Part shown: one piece after another, positions 34,939-43,904 of the stretch
How the letters are laid out: each line of letters opens with the position of its first letter
Position numbering within the stretch: the stretch's first letter is position 1
Assembly: GCA_031287525.1 (NCBI GenBank)
Contig: JAITSU010000066.1
Location: 1-64,000 of the forward strand
Length of the DNA: 64,000 nt
Reading direction: 5' to 3'
Source: Zoogloeaceae bacterium
GTDB taxonomy: Bacteria > Pseudomonadota > Gammaproteobacteria > Burkholderiales > Rhodocyclaceae
Translations under genes and position numbers: made by a program
The notes under the pieces: model-generated
Told to the model about the DNA's origin: nothing
What the model saw: the letters and a program-made list of their open reading frames with translations, nothing else
Databases searched by the model: none

Positions 34939-36020
34939 ACACGGCTCTACTCACATTGCCCGCCGCCGCGTCTGCCCGCAATACGACGAACAACGAAAAC
35001 CGCAAAATCTGGACATCCACCTGGATACTCGCCGCGTTACTGCTGCTCGCCCTGATTGCCGGGTTAACTTTGGGACGTTACCTGATTGCCCCGACGCGGG
35101 TGCTGGAAATCCTGTTCTCCGGCAGCGGCTTCGATACCCGCGACCCGGAAGCGGCAATGGCGGCGCGGGTGATTGAATCCGTGCGCCTGCCGCGCGTGCT
35201 GCTTGCCGCGCTCATCGGCGCGGGGTTGGCGGCGGCAGGGGCAGCCTTGCAAAGCCTGTTTCGCAATCCGCTTGCCGAACCGCAGTTGTTGGGCGTCTCT
35301 TCCGGCGCGGCGTTTGGCGGTGTGCTCGCCATGTTGCTGGTGGGCGACGGTCAACCCCTTGTCATCGGCGCGTTGGTGTTCGGCATGTTGGCGCTCGCCG
35401 CCGTGTTCTGGCTGGCGGGCGGCAAGGCCGCGACAGCGGGCAGCGGCACGGTATTGCTGGTGCTCGCCGGGATCGTCGTAAGCGGCGTTTTCGCGGCGGG
35501 CGTGTCGCTCATCAAGCTCGTCGCCGACCCGCAAAACCAGTTGCCCGCCATCGTTTTCTGGCTGATGGGCAGCCTCGCCACCGCCGACCGCGACCGCCTG
35601 TTGCTGGCATTGCCCTGCGTCGGCGTCGGTCTCATCGCGCTCTACGGGCTGCGTTTTCAACTGCTGGCGCTCTCATTGGGCGAGGAAGACGCGCGCGGGC
35701 TTGGCGTCAAGGTCGCTCTGGCGCGCGCCCTGACCCTCATCGCCGTCGGTCTGATCACCGCCGCCAGCGTCGCCGTGTGCGGCATCGTCGGCTGGGTGGG
35801 TCTGGTCGCGCCACATCTGATTCGCATGAGTTTCGGCGCGGATCATCGCAATTTTTTATTGAATGTCATGTTGGGCGGCGCGGCGTATCTGGTGTTGGTC
35901 GACACCTTCGCGCGCGCGGCGACGGCGGAAGAAATCCCGCTGGGCGTACTCACCGCGCTCCTGGGCGCGCCGCTGTTCGCCTTCCTCGTGCGCCGCATCG
36001 GGCACGGATTGGAGTGTTGA
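34935..36020 (+). CDS. FecCD-family ABC transporter permease
   Basis: 361 residues, about ten membrane helices. ESVRLPRVLLAALIGAGLA, LQSLFRNPLAEPQLLGVSSG and VGWVGLVAPHLIRM are FecCD/BtuC signatures, the last being the ATPase-coupling region. A long N-terminal hydrophilic segment precedes the first helix. Imports the chelate across the inner membrane. Confidence 0.92.
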   Translation: MNTALLTLPAAASARNTTNNENRKIWTSTWILAALLLLALIAGLTLGRYLIAPTRVLEILFSGSGFDTRDPEAAMAARVIESVRLPRVLLAALIGAGLAAAGAALQSLFRNPLAEPQLLGVSSGAAFGGVLAMLLVGDGQPLVIGALVFGMLALAAVFWLAGGKAATAGSGTVLLVLAGIVVSGVFAAGVSLIKLVADPQNQLPAIVFWLMGSLATADRDRLLLALPCVGVGLIALYGLRFQLLALSLGEEDARGLGVKVALARALTLIAVGLITAASVAVCGIVGWVGLVAPHLIRMSFGADHRNFLLNVMLGGAAYLVLVDTFARAATAEEIPLGVLTALLGAPLFAFLVRRIGHGLEC

Positions 36021-36023
36021 GCC

Positions 36024-36833
36024 ATGCATGACGATGTTTTAATCGCGGCGCAAAATCTGGGCTACCAACTGCCGGTTTGCAAGCGGATGAAAAACGCTGC
36101 CCGCTGGATTCTGCGCGACCTTTCCTTCACCCTCGAACGCGGCGCGCTCTGCGCCGTGCTTGGTCCCAACGGGGTCGGCAAATCCACCTTGCTACGGATG
36201 CTGGCGGGAATGCAGACGGCGGGCGCGGGGCAGGTCATCCGGCGCGGGCGCGTCGGTTATGTGCCGCAAGCCGTGCATCCGGCGTTACCGTTATCCGCCC
36301 TGGAAATGACCCTGCTTGGTCGCGCCGGAAACACCGCCCTGTTCGGCGCGCCGAAGAAACAGGATTACGACGCCGCGCGCGCCGCCCTCGCCCGCGTCGA
36401 AGCCGCGCATCTGGCGGCACGCCCCTTTTCCATGCTCTCCGGCGGCGAGCGCCAACTGGTGCTGATGGCGCGCGCGCTCGCGGCGGAGGCGGACATCCTG
36501 ATTCTCGACGAACCCACCGCCGCGCTCGACTGGCACAATCAGGCGCTCATCATGCGCCTGTTGCAAGACCTCGCCGCCGAAGGCGTCACCGTCATCACCA
36601 GCACGCACGCGCCGCAACACGCTTTTGAATTCGCCAGCCACGCCCTGCTGCTGTTCGACGCCGACCATTTCGCCTTCGGCGCGCCCGCCGGAGTGATGGA
36701 CGAAGCCGCGCTCTCCCGCCTTTTTCACCTGCCGGTGCGCCGCGTTCCCTTGCCGGAACACGCAGGAGAAAAAATGGCGGCCATTCCGATTTTTTCCATG
36801 CTTCACGCGCAACCCCAAACGCAACCCGTTTGA
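36024..36833 (+). CDS. FecE/BtuD-type ABC transporter ATPase
   Basis: 269 residues. Walker A GPNGVGKSTLL, signature LSGGERQLVLMARAL, Walker B ILILDEPTAALD and H-loop TSTHAPQ. Starts three bases after the permease stop. The usual C-terminal extension is present, with nothing odd. Confidence 0.94.
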   Translation: MHDDVLIAAQNLGYQLPVCKRMKNAARWILRDLSFTLERGALCAVLGPNGVGKSTLLRMLAGMQTAGAGQVIRRGRVGYVPQAVHPALPLSALEMTLLGRAGNTALFGAPKKQDYDAARAALARVEAAHLAARPFSMLSGGERQLVLMARALAAEADILILDEPTAALDWHNQALIMRLLQDLAAEGVTVITSTHAPQHAFEFASHALLLFDADHFAFGAPAGVMDEAALSRLFHLPVRRVPLPEHAGEKMAAIPIFSMLHAQPQTQPV

Positions 36834-36860
36834 TTTTTTCACCAAGGAGACACCCCCGTC

Positions 36861-37547
36861 ATGCCATCCATTCTTTATCTACGTTCAATGGGACACGAAT
36901 TCCCCGCCTTTCTGAGCTTTGCCGAAAGCGAAGCGGTCACGGCGCGTTACCTGCGCGAAGTGAGCGACGATGAACTCGCCCGTTACGACGCCATCCTCGT
37001 CCCCGCCCACATCGACCAGCGCGGACTCGCCCGCCGCGAAGCCGCGCTCACGCGATTTCTCGACAAGGGCGGCACCCTCGTTTTCAACGGGCATCTCGTC
37101 TATCCCATGCTGGGACTCGCGCCCTTCGTCCCTTCGCAGGGCGGACACAAGGATGACCTCATTGTGGAAAGCGTCAACGCGCATCCGGTCTTTGACGGCG
37201 TAGACGACTACGACATTTCGTTCCGGCGCGGCGTTTCCGGCTTCTATGGTCGCGGCGGCAACCCGCCGCCTGCGGGCGCGATTATCCTGCACCGGATGAA
37301 AACCGACCACGCGCCGCTGGACTGGTTCTGGGAACGTCCGCAGGGCGGACGCATCCTCATGCACGCCGGCAATACCATGTGGATGTATCTCGGCGACGAT
37401 ACCAGTGCCGCCCGCATCGCCCCGCAACTGCTCGCCTGGTTGAAAGCCACCAGCGGTAAACGCGCCGCTTGCGACGGCAAATGCGCCCAACGAGCGCAAG
37501 CGCAAACCCTTGCCCAACCACAAAACCTGCTTGCCCAGGCAGCCTGA
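36861..37547 (+). CDS. GATase-fold (ThuA/class I amidotransferase-like) protein, unknown function
   Basis: 228 residues, no signal peptide. The alternating pattern YDAILVPAHID...LTRFLDKGGTLVFNGHL is a flavodoxin/GATase-like fold, but the GxCxG nucleophile elbow is replaced by FNGHLVYP, so no glutaminase is expected. RILMHAGNTMW is a conserved-looking late motif. The tail (KRAACDGKCAQRAQ...) is low complexity with a CxxxC pair. AAGGAG precedes the start, 28 bases after the ATPase gene. It probably belongs to the uptake operon; the role could be chelate handling inside the cell, but this is only inferred. Confidence 0.65.
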   Translation: MPSILYLRSMGHEFPAFLSFAESEAVTARYLREVSDDELARYDAILVPAHIDQRGLARREAALTRFLDKGGTLVFNGHLVYPMLGLAPFVPSQGGHKDDLIVESVNAHPVFDGVDDYDISFRRGVSGFYGRGGNPPPAGAIILHRMKTDHAPLDWFWERPQGGRILMHAGNTMWMYLGDDTSAARIAPQLLAWLKATSGKRAACDGKCAQRAQAQTLAQPQNLLAQAA

Positions 37548-37562
37548 ACTTTCGGAGATATC

Positions 37563-38162
37563 ATGCGAATTGCCTATCTGGACGGTGGCGCCTACTACCA
37601 CCACGCTACTTTTCATGGTCGCGGTTTTTCCCGCTACTTTGCCGCCAACATCTACGCGCCGGAACTGGATGATACTGACCTCGACGAATTCGACGGTCTG
37701 TACGTCGCCAGCCGACAAGACCCGGAGCACCTGCGCCGCAACAAGGCGAAAATCGACGCCTTTCTTGACGCGGGCAAAACCCTGGTCGTCATGGGCGACA
37801 ATGACGCCGAAACCTGGGTACCCGGCGCGCGCTGGGAAGCGCGTCCGGTCAATTTCTGGTGGTGGCTCACCCCCGGCGCCGACAGCGGTCTGCGCGTAGC
37901 CTCCCCCGAACACGATTTGATGAAAACCATCCCCCTTGCCGACTTCACCTGGCACCAACACGGCGTCCTGACCCCGCCCCAAGGCGCGGTATCGCTGGTC
38001 GACAGGGCAGACGGCGGCTCGATTTTCTACGACGACCGCGCGAGCGCCAAAGGACGCATCCTCGTCACCACCCTTGACCCCTGCTACCACAACGGCAGCT
38101 ATTTCATGCCCGCCGCGACACGGTTTCTGCAAGGGTTTTTGCCGTGGCTGGCAAAAGCGTAG
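37563..38162 (+). CDS. Second GATase-fold protein of the uptake operon, unknown function
   Basis: 199 residues, no signal peptide. It has the same fold pattern as its neighbour: FDGLYVASRQDPEHL, then IDAFLDAGKTLVVMGDNDA at the place of the nucleophile elbow, again without Cys. A histidine/tyrosine-rich start (AYYHHATFHGRGF), FNFWWW-like aromatic block VNFWWWLTPG and late HNGSYFMP are unusual. It starts 16 bases after the first gene with GGAG upstream. The pair may form a heterodimer. No function is known to me. Confidence 0.65.
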   Translation: MRIAYLDGGAYYHHATFHGRGFSRYFAANIYAPELDDTDLDEFDGLYVASRQDPEHLRRNKAKIDAFLDAGKTLVVMGDNDAETWVPGARWEARPVNFWWWLTPGADSGLRVASPEHDLMKTIPLADFTWHQHGVLTPPQGAVSLVDRADGGSIFYDDRASAKGRILVTTLDPCYHNGSYFMPAATRFLQGFLPWLAKA

Positions 38163-38195
38163 AAAAACACGCCCCGCCCAACCCGCTCCGTGGTT

Positions 38196-38220
38196 GTAGG
38201 GGCGGGTTTCAAACCCGCCC
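38196..38220. repeat. GTAGGGGCG-family palindrome, short copy
   Basis: GTAGGGGCGGGTTTCAAACC and the following CGCCC form a short self-complementary sequence matching the arms of the copy at 8134-8204. The TGA stop of the neighbouring minus-strand gene lies inside it. Confidence 0.7.
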
Positions 38221-38508
38221 TGCGCGTTCCGATGAGGCAACGGCGGGCAGGGTCAGTTTTTCCTGCACATTGCTCATCCGGTCATTCAGGCTGTCGATGC
38301 TGGTTTGTTGGCGGATGATTTCTTCAAAATTGAAGCGGGTGTCCTGGCGTCCTGCGGAAATCATGGCTTCCAGGCTGGTGAGTTTGGCGTTGAATTCGCG
38401 CAGTTCAAGCTCGATTCTTTTGCCGGAGGCGCTGAGGGCTTGCAGACCTTCCAGTATGCGATTCACCGCTTGTTCCAGATTCTCCGCTTTTTCCGGTTCT
38501 TGGCTCAT
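38209..38508 (-). CDS. Small coiled-coil protein, unknown function
   Basis: 99 residues from the ATG at 38508, with GGAG upstream. Almost wholly helical and charged (VNRILEGLQALSASGKRIEL, then FEEIIRQQTSIDSLNDRMSN), predicting a coiled coil. No signal peptide or membrane segment. The stop codon comes from a palindromic repeat, so the C-terminus may be truncated or rewritten. Function unknown. Confidence 0.6.
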   Translation of the reverse strand: MSQEPEKAENLEQAVNRILEGLQALSASGKRIELELREFNAKLTSLEAMISAGRQDTRFNFEEIIRQQTSIDSLNDRMSNVQEKLTLPAVASSERAGRV

Positions 38509-38566
38509 GGTCATTCTCCATCGAAGTCTCTAGTCTAGTACAGAAAATGACAAACAGCATGACGAA

Positions 38567-41500
38567 TTATGCTTGCAAGGTTGTAAAAATTTCGCGGATG
38601 GCGGTCATCCTGTCCCGCAAGGTGGGCATATGGCGCAGCAGCGCGAGTTTGTCCTGTCCGGCGAGTTTGTAGTGGCGATTGGTCTGGATGAGCAGGATGA
38701 TTTTGAGGGTGTCGACGGGGAAATCCGGTCCCGGCTTGAAGCTCACGATCACCTGATCGGCGGAGGCTTCGAGTTTTTGCACTTGCCAGGGGCGCAGCAT
38801 GAGGCGCAGGCGATGGGTGGCGATCAGGGATTCGCCTTGTGGCGGCAATGCGCCGAAACGGTCGATGAGTTCTTCCTGCAAGGCGGTGATGTCTTCGTCG
38901 TTTTCGCCGTTGGCAAGGCGTTTGTAGAGGGAGAGACGCTCGTGCACGTCGGGGCAGTAGAGGTCGGGGAGCAGGGCGGGGATGTGCAGGTTGATGTCGC
39001 AATCCAGATGCGGGGGCGTCGTGAGGTCGTCGGCGCTTAATGTCTTGCCTTGTTTCAGGGCGGCGACGGCGCGGTTCAGCATGTCGGTGAACAGATTAAA
39101 ACCCACCGCCTGCATGTCGCCGGACTGGTGTTCGCCCAACACCTCGCCCGCGCCGCGAATTTCCAGATCGTGCATGGCGAGATAGAAGCCGGAACCCAAT
39201 TCCTCCATCGCCTGAATGGCTTCCAGACGTTGCTTCGCCTGTTTGGAGAGCGCCTTTTCGTCCTGCACCAGCAGATAGGCGTAAGCCTGATGGTGCGAAC
39301 GCCCGACGCGCCCGCGCAACTGGTGCAACTGGGCAAGCCCGAATTTTTCCGCCCGGTTGATCAACATGGTATTGGCATGGGGATTGTCGATGCCGGTTTC
39401 GATGATGGTGGTGCACAGCAGCAGATTGGCGCGTTGCCCGACGAAATCGCGCATCACCCGTTCCAGTTCGCGCTCGCGCATCTGCCCGTGACCGACGACG
39501 ACGCGGGCTTCGGGCACGAGTTTTTCCAGCTTTTCCCGCATGGTTTCGATGCTGTCGACCTCGTTGTGCAGAAAATACACCTGCCCGCCGCGTTTCAGCT
39601 CGCGCAGCACGGCTTCGCGGATGATGCCGTCGGAAAAACGGTTGACGAAGGTCTTGATGGCGAGGCGTTTTTGCGGCGCGGTGGCAATCACGGAAAAATC
39701 GCGCAACCCTTCGAGGCTCATGGCGAGGGTGCGCGGAATGGGCGTGGCGGTCAGCGCGAGCACATCCACTTCGGCGCGTAACGCCTTCAGCGCCTCTTTC
39801 TGGCGTACGCCGAAGCGGTGTTCCTCGTCGATGATGACCAGCCCCAGACGGGCGAATTTCAAATTTCCGGCAATCAGTTTGTGCGTGCCGATGACAATAT
39901 CGACTTTGCCTTCCGCGAGTTCCCGCAAGGCCTGGGCGCTTTCCTTCGCGCTCTTGAAGCGGGAAAGCTCTGCGATTTTGATCGGCCAGTCGGCGAAGCG
40001 GTCAGAAAAAGTCTGGAAATGCTGTTCGCAAAGCAGGGTGGTGGGGCAGAGCACCGCCACCTGTCGCCCGCCCGCTACGGCGCAGAACGCCGCCCGTAAC
40101 GCCACTTCGGTTTTGCCGAAGCCCACGTCGCCACACACCAGCCTGTCCATCGGCTTGCCGGATTTCATGTCTTCCATGACGGCGGCAATGGCGGCGGTCT
40201 GGTCAGGTGTTTCTTCAAAGCCGAATCCGTCGGCGAAGATGGCGTAATCCTGCTCGCCGAACTCGAAGGCGTACCCCTGGCGGGCGGCGCGACGGGCGTA
40301 GAGTTCCAGCAATTCGGCGGCGGTGTCGCGCGCCTGCATCGCCGCCTTCTTTCGCGCCTTTTCCCATTGCCCGGAACCCAGCGTGTGCAGCGGCGCGGAT
40401 TCCGGATCGGCGCCGGAATAACGCGCAATGACATGCAATTGAGAAACCGGCACAAAGAGCTTGGCTTCATTGGCGTAATGAAGTTCCAGAAACTCGCGCT
40501 CGCCGTCGCCCAAATCCATGTAGGCAAGCCCCATGTAACGCCCGATGCCGTGCGATTCATGCACCACCGGGTCGCCCATCTTGAGTTCGGTGAGGTCTTT
40601 TAACCAGTTGTCGAGACTGGCTTTTTTCCGGCGCGCCTGTTGGCGCGCGCGCGGACGGTCGGCGTATAGCTCGGTTTCGGTCAGGAGCGCGAAATCGTCA
40701 GCGAGCCGTAACCCCGCCTGTAAGGGCGCAACGCCCAAGGCGAAACGCGCGTCGCCCGCAAAGAAATCCGCGCAATCGGTGACGGGCTGTGGGCGCAAGC
40801 CGTGTTCGGCAAACATCTGCGCGATGGTTTCGCGCCGACCGGCGGATTCCGCCAGCACCAGCGTCCGTCCGGGAAAATCGGCGAGAAAGGTTTTTAACGC
40901 CGCCAGCGGCTCGTCGGCGCGGCGGTCGATGGCGACATGGGCAATCGGCGCAGGAGACGGCGCGGAAAACTGAATGCGCCCGCAGGTTTTGGCGGCGAGA
41001 AAAAAGGCTTCGTCCGACAAAAACAAATCCTGCGGCGGCAACAGCGGGCGTTGCGGGTCGCCGCGCAAAAGCTCGTAACGCGAGCGCGCGTCCCGCCAGA
41101 ACGTCGAGAGCGCGCCCGCCACATCGCCGTGGGTGACCATCAGGGTTTCGGGCGGCAGGTAATCAAACAGCGTCGCCGTATCCTCAAAAAACAGCGGCAG
41201 GTAATACTCGATGCCCGCGCTGGCGATGCCCGCCGAAATATCCTTGTAAATCCGGCGCTTGCCCGGCTCGCCCTCAAACTGCTCGCGGAATTTCTGGCGA
41301 AAGGTGGTACGCGCCTTGTCGTCCATCGGAAATTCATGCGCGGGCAGGAGCCGGATTTCCGGTATCGGATACAGTGTGCGCTGGCTTTCCGGGTCAAAGG
41401 CGCGGATGGAGTCGATTTCATCATCGAACAGGTCAATCCGGTACGGCAACGCCGAACCCATCGGATAAAGGTCAATCAGCGACCCGCGAATCGCGTACTC

Positions 41501-42154
41501 CCCCGGCGCGGCAACCTGCGTGACATGCGCGTAACCCGCCAGCGTCAGGCGGGTACGAAACCGCTCGGCGTCAAGCTTTTCCCCTTTGGAGAGCAAAAAC
41601 GCGTAAGCCGCCAGAAAAGCCGGAGGCGCCAGCCGATAAGCCGCCGTCGCCGCAGGCACGATGAGCGCCTGACAATTCCCCTGCGACACCGCCCACAAGG
41701 TCGCCAGCCGCTCGGAAACCAAATCCTGATGCGGCGAAAAAGCGTCGTAAGGCAGCGTCTCCCAATCCGGCAACAAATGCGCCCGCAACTCCGGCGCGAA
41801 CCAGCGCATCTCATCCAACAACCGCCTTGCGTCCTGCGCGTTGGCCGTCATCACCACAAAGAGCGGCTTTTTTCCTTGCTCCGACCAAGCCTGCCGCGCC
41901 ATCGCCGCCAACAAAAACGCATCATGACAACCCGCGCCAACCGACCAATCCAGCTTGTGTCCAGCGGCGGGGAGGGGAGGGAGGGCAACAGGGAGAAAAG
42001 CGGGCAATGAGGCAGGAGCGGACACGGGCGTTGGGGGATGAGGATGGGGGAGGGGCGCATTATAGCGGGTCAGCGCTTCCTGAAAACTGCCTTTGCCGAC
42101 GACCTTTGGGACACCGAAGCGACAATCATCGGGGCGCTTCCTGAATTCGGTCAT
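38567..42154 (-). CDS. mfd: Transcription-repair coupling factor
   Basis: Removes RNA polymerase stalled at lesions and recruits UvrA. 1195 residues. The UvrB-like N-terminal part includes LLPDWETLPYDAFSPHQD; the polymerase-interacting domain begins near ELKMGDPVVHESHGIGRYMG. The translocase has GDVGFGKTEVALRAA, DEEHRFGV, TATPIPRTLAM and RGRVGRSHHQAYAY. The C-terminal TRCF domain ends the protein. A proline-rich stretch near residues 33-65 is unusual. Confidence 0.96.
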   Translation of the reverse strand: MTEFRKRPDDCRFGVPKVVGKGSFQEALTRYNAPLPHPHPPTPVSAPASLPAFLPVALPPLPAAGHKLDWSVGAGCHDAFLLAAMARQAWSEQGKKPLFVVMTANAQDARRLLDEMRWFAPELRAHLLPDWETLPYDAFSPHQDLVSERLATLWAVSQGNCQALIVPAATAAYRLAPPAFLAAYAFLLSKGEKLDAERFRTRLTLAGYAHVTQVAAPGEYAIRGSLIDLYPMGSALPYRIDLFDDEIDSIRAFDPESQRTLYPIPEIRLLPAHEFPMDDKARTTFRQKFREQFEGEPGKRRIYKDISAGIASAGIEYYLPLFFEDTATLFDYLPPETLMVTHGDVAGALSTFWRDARSRYELLRGDPQRPLLPPQDLFLSDEAFFLAAKTCGRIQFSAPSPAPIAHVAIDRRADEPLAALKTFLADFPGRTLVLAESAGRRETIAQMFAEHGLRPQPVTDCADFFAGDARFALGVAPLQAGLRLADDFALLTETELYADRPRARQQARRKKASLDNWLKDLTELKMGDPVVHESHGIGRYMGLAYMDLGDGEREFLELHYANEAKLFVPVSQLHVIARYSGADPESAPLHTLGSGQWEKARKKAAMQARDTAAELLELYARRAARQGYAFEFGEQDYAIFADGFGFEETPDQTAAIAAVMEDMKSGKPMDRLVCGDVGFGKTEVALRAAFCAVAGGRQVAVLCPTTLLCEQHFQTFSDRFADWPIKIAELSRFKSAKESAQALRELAEGKVDIVIGTHKLIAGNLKFARLGLVIIDEEHRFGVRQKEALKALRAEVDVLALTATPIPRTLAMSLEGLRDFSVIATAPQKRLAIKTFVNRFSDGIIREAVLRELKRGGQVYFLHNEVDSIETMREKLEKLVPEARVVVGHGQMRERELERVMRDFVGQRANLLLCTTIIETGIDNPHANTMLINRAEKFGLAQLHQLRGRVGRSHHQAYAYLLVQDEKALSKQAKQRLEAIQAMEELGSGFYLAMHDLEIRGAGEVLGEHQSGDMQAVGFNLFTDMLNRAVAALKQGKTLSADDLTTPPHLDCDINLHIPALLPDLYCPDVHERLSLYKRLANGENDEDITALQEELIDRFGALPPQGESLIATHRLRLMLRPWQVQKLEASADQVIVSFKPGPDFPVDTLKIILLIQTNRHYKLAGQDKLALLRHMPTLRDRMTAIREIFTTLQA

Positions 42155-42222
42155 GGTCGACAGTTCCTGAAAATGGACGTATCATACTGCCGTTGATATA
42201 TTGTTTTATGCGCTAACGCCAA

Positions 42223-43650
42223 ATGAATATTAAAAAAATTGAAAAACAACCAATACAAGAAAGAAAAATCAACCGCTCGGTGGGCAGGCGGCTGACGGTT
42301 TTAATTGTTTTCATGATTGTGGCGCTAAGCATCATCATGACGATAATCGGGTATATCAGATTCAAGGAATCGACAGAAGAGTATTATTTCAGAATGGGAG
42401 AAACTGTCGCGGGTATTGTGGCGCGGATCGTTAATGCCGATACCATGGATAGATACTTTGAAACCGCCATTGTGGATGAAGAGTACGATAAAATCATAAA
42501 TATGCTTCGGGAAACGAAAGATAAATGCAAGGCTAAAGTATTGTATGTATTTTTGGTGAAAGATAATGGTATTCATTATATATATGATACCGACGATACA
42601 TCAGAAACGCAGAGATTGGGAGAGTTCGATCCATTCGTGCAGATTGATCCGGACACGGGCAAAGTTCAGCGTCTTTACCCGGAAGCTACGGAAAAGCAAC
42701 TGCATGAGGGCGGAAAAGTTGACACGATTATGGGAATGACGCAATACGGATGGACAATAACCATAAATGAGCCGATCTATGGCAGCGATGGACGCGCCAA
42801 AGGATATGTAGGAATCGACTTCGACGTGAACAACGTGATCGCCGAGAACGCGGCGTATCTCTGGCAGTCTGCGGCCATCATCCTCATAATCACTGCGATT
42901 TTCTCGGCAATTTATCTTTATGCCATTCATAAAGCCATCGTCCGCCCGATCAATATGATGGCAAAAGCGGCGGACAGTTTCCTTGCCAACAGCCTGGAAA
43001 GCGGGGAGAAGGAAATCTCGATAGAGTCCATCGATATTTTTATTTTATCCATGGAAATAAATACACGGGACGAGATGCAAAGCCTTGCCGAATCCTTGAA
43101 ATCCATGGTTCTGAAGATTCACGAATACATCGTCAACCTGAATCTCGCCACCATTAAATCAGAGACGGATGCGCTGACATCGCTTTTTAACAGAGGCGCT
43201 TTCGAGCAACGGGTGAGCGCTATCCTGCGCCTTCGGTCGGAGAATGACCAGACGAACGCCTTTATGATGATTGATGTCGATTATTTCAAGGCCATCAACG
43301 ATAATTACGGTCATGCCGCAGGGGACATGGTTTTGTCAGAATGCGCGCAGGCTTTGCTGAGGGTGATGCGCAAGGCGGACGTTGTTGGTCGTTTGGGAGG
43401 CGATGAATTTGCCGTCTTTTGCAAAAATATCGGCTCTGTCGCCATGGCGGAAGACAAGGCGCGGCAGATTCGCCAGGAATGGTTGAAGATTATTCCTCCG
43501 GGCGGCGAGAAGGGCGTCACTGCCAGCATCGGAATATCTTTCGCTCCGCAAGACGGGCAAGAATACCAGGAACTATTCGCCAGGGCGGATGCGGCGCTCT
43601 ACAAGGTCAAAGAAGCCGGACGTGATGGATTTGTCATATCAAGCGTGTGA
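42223..43650 (+). CDS. Membrane-bound diguanylate cyclase with periplasmic sensor
   Basis: 475 residues making c-di-GMP from GTP. An N-terminal membrane helix (about 24-46), a periplasmic Cache-like sensor (about 50-205; YGWTITINEPIYGSDGRAKG), a second helix (about 212-235), a HAMP-like linker and a GGDEF domain. GGDEF at 392-396 is intact, with the inhibitory site RKAD (383-386) five residues before. The gene is visibly AT-richer than its surroundings, and its codons (many AAA, ATA, AAT) differ, which suggests transfer. The ribosome site is poor. It is divergent from mfd and upstream of tRNA-Val. Confidence 0.9.
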   Translation: MNIKKIEKQPIQERKINRSVGRRLTVLIVFMIVALSIIMTIIGYIRFKESTEEYYFRMGETVAGIVARIVNADTMDRYFETAIVDEEYDKIINMLRETKDKCKAKVLYVFLVKDNGIHYIYDTDDTSETQRLGEFDPFVQIDPDTGKVQRLYPEATEKQLHEGGKVDTIMGMTQYGWTITINEPIYGSDGRAKGYVGIDFDVNNVIAENAAYLWQSAAIILIITAIFSAIYLYAIHKAIVRPINMMAKAADSFLANSLESGEKEISIESIDIFILSMEINTRDEMQSLAESLKSMVLKIHEYIVNLNLATIKSETDALTSLFNRGAFEQRVSAILRLRSENDQTNAFMMIDVDYFKAINDNYGHAAGDMVLSECAQALLRVMRKADVVGRLGGDEFAVFCKNIGSVAMAEDKARQIRQEWLKIIPPGGEKGVTASIGISFAPQDGQEYQELFARADAALYKVKEAGRDGFVISSV

Positions 43651-43738
43651 TCAAGTCAATACCAGAGTTTTTGGCTTTGTGCGCCCACGTCGGTTGACTT
43701 CCCCCGTTCGCTCCGTATAATGCCCGACTTCTCTTTGC

Positions 43739-43815
43739 AGGCGCGTAGCTCAGTTGGTTAGAGCATCACCTTGACATGGTGGGGGTCGTTGGTTCGAATC
43801 CAATCGCGCCTACCA
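43739..43815 (+). tRNA. tRNA-Val (anticodon GAC)
   Basis: Acceptor stem AGGCGCG pairs with CGCGCCT. The anticodon stem TCACC/GGTGG encloses TTGACAT, anticodon GAC at 43773-43775. The T arm is GTTGG-TTCGAAT-CCAAT. The 3' CCA is encoded. Confidence 0.95.
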
Positions 43816-43867
43816 CACGCTTTTTTAGTGTGTGGCAACAAAAAAATGCGGCGCTGCCGCTTTTTTT
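43813..43867 (+). terminator. Two hairpins between tRNA-Val and thrS
   Basis: CCACAC (43813-43818) pairs with GTGTGG (43830-43835), using the tRNA CCA end. Then AAAAAAATGCGGC-GCT-GCCGC followed by seven T (43840-43867) is a strong intrinsic terminator. The first could serve tRNA processing; the second limits read-through into thrS. Confidence 0.75.
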
Positions 43868-43904
43868 GTTTGTACAGTACCTTTTTCTCCCCCGGAGATT
43901 CGCC

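Noticed and set aside
43776..43904. An N-terminal extension of thrS
   Set aside because: It would begin inside tRNA-Val and read through two hairpins; the conserved ThrRS start and its ribosome site are at 43905.
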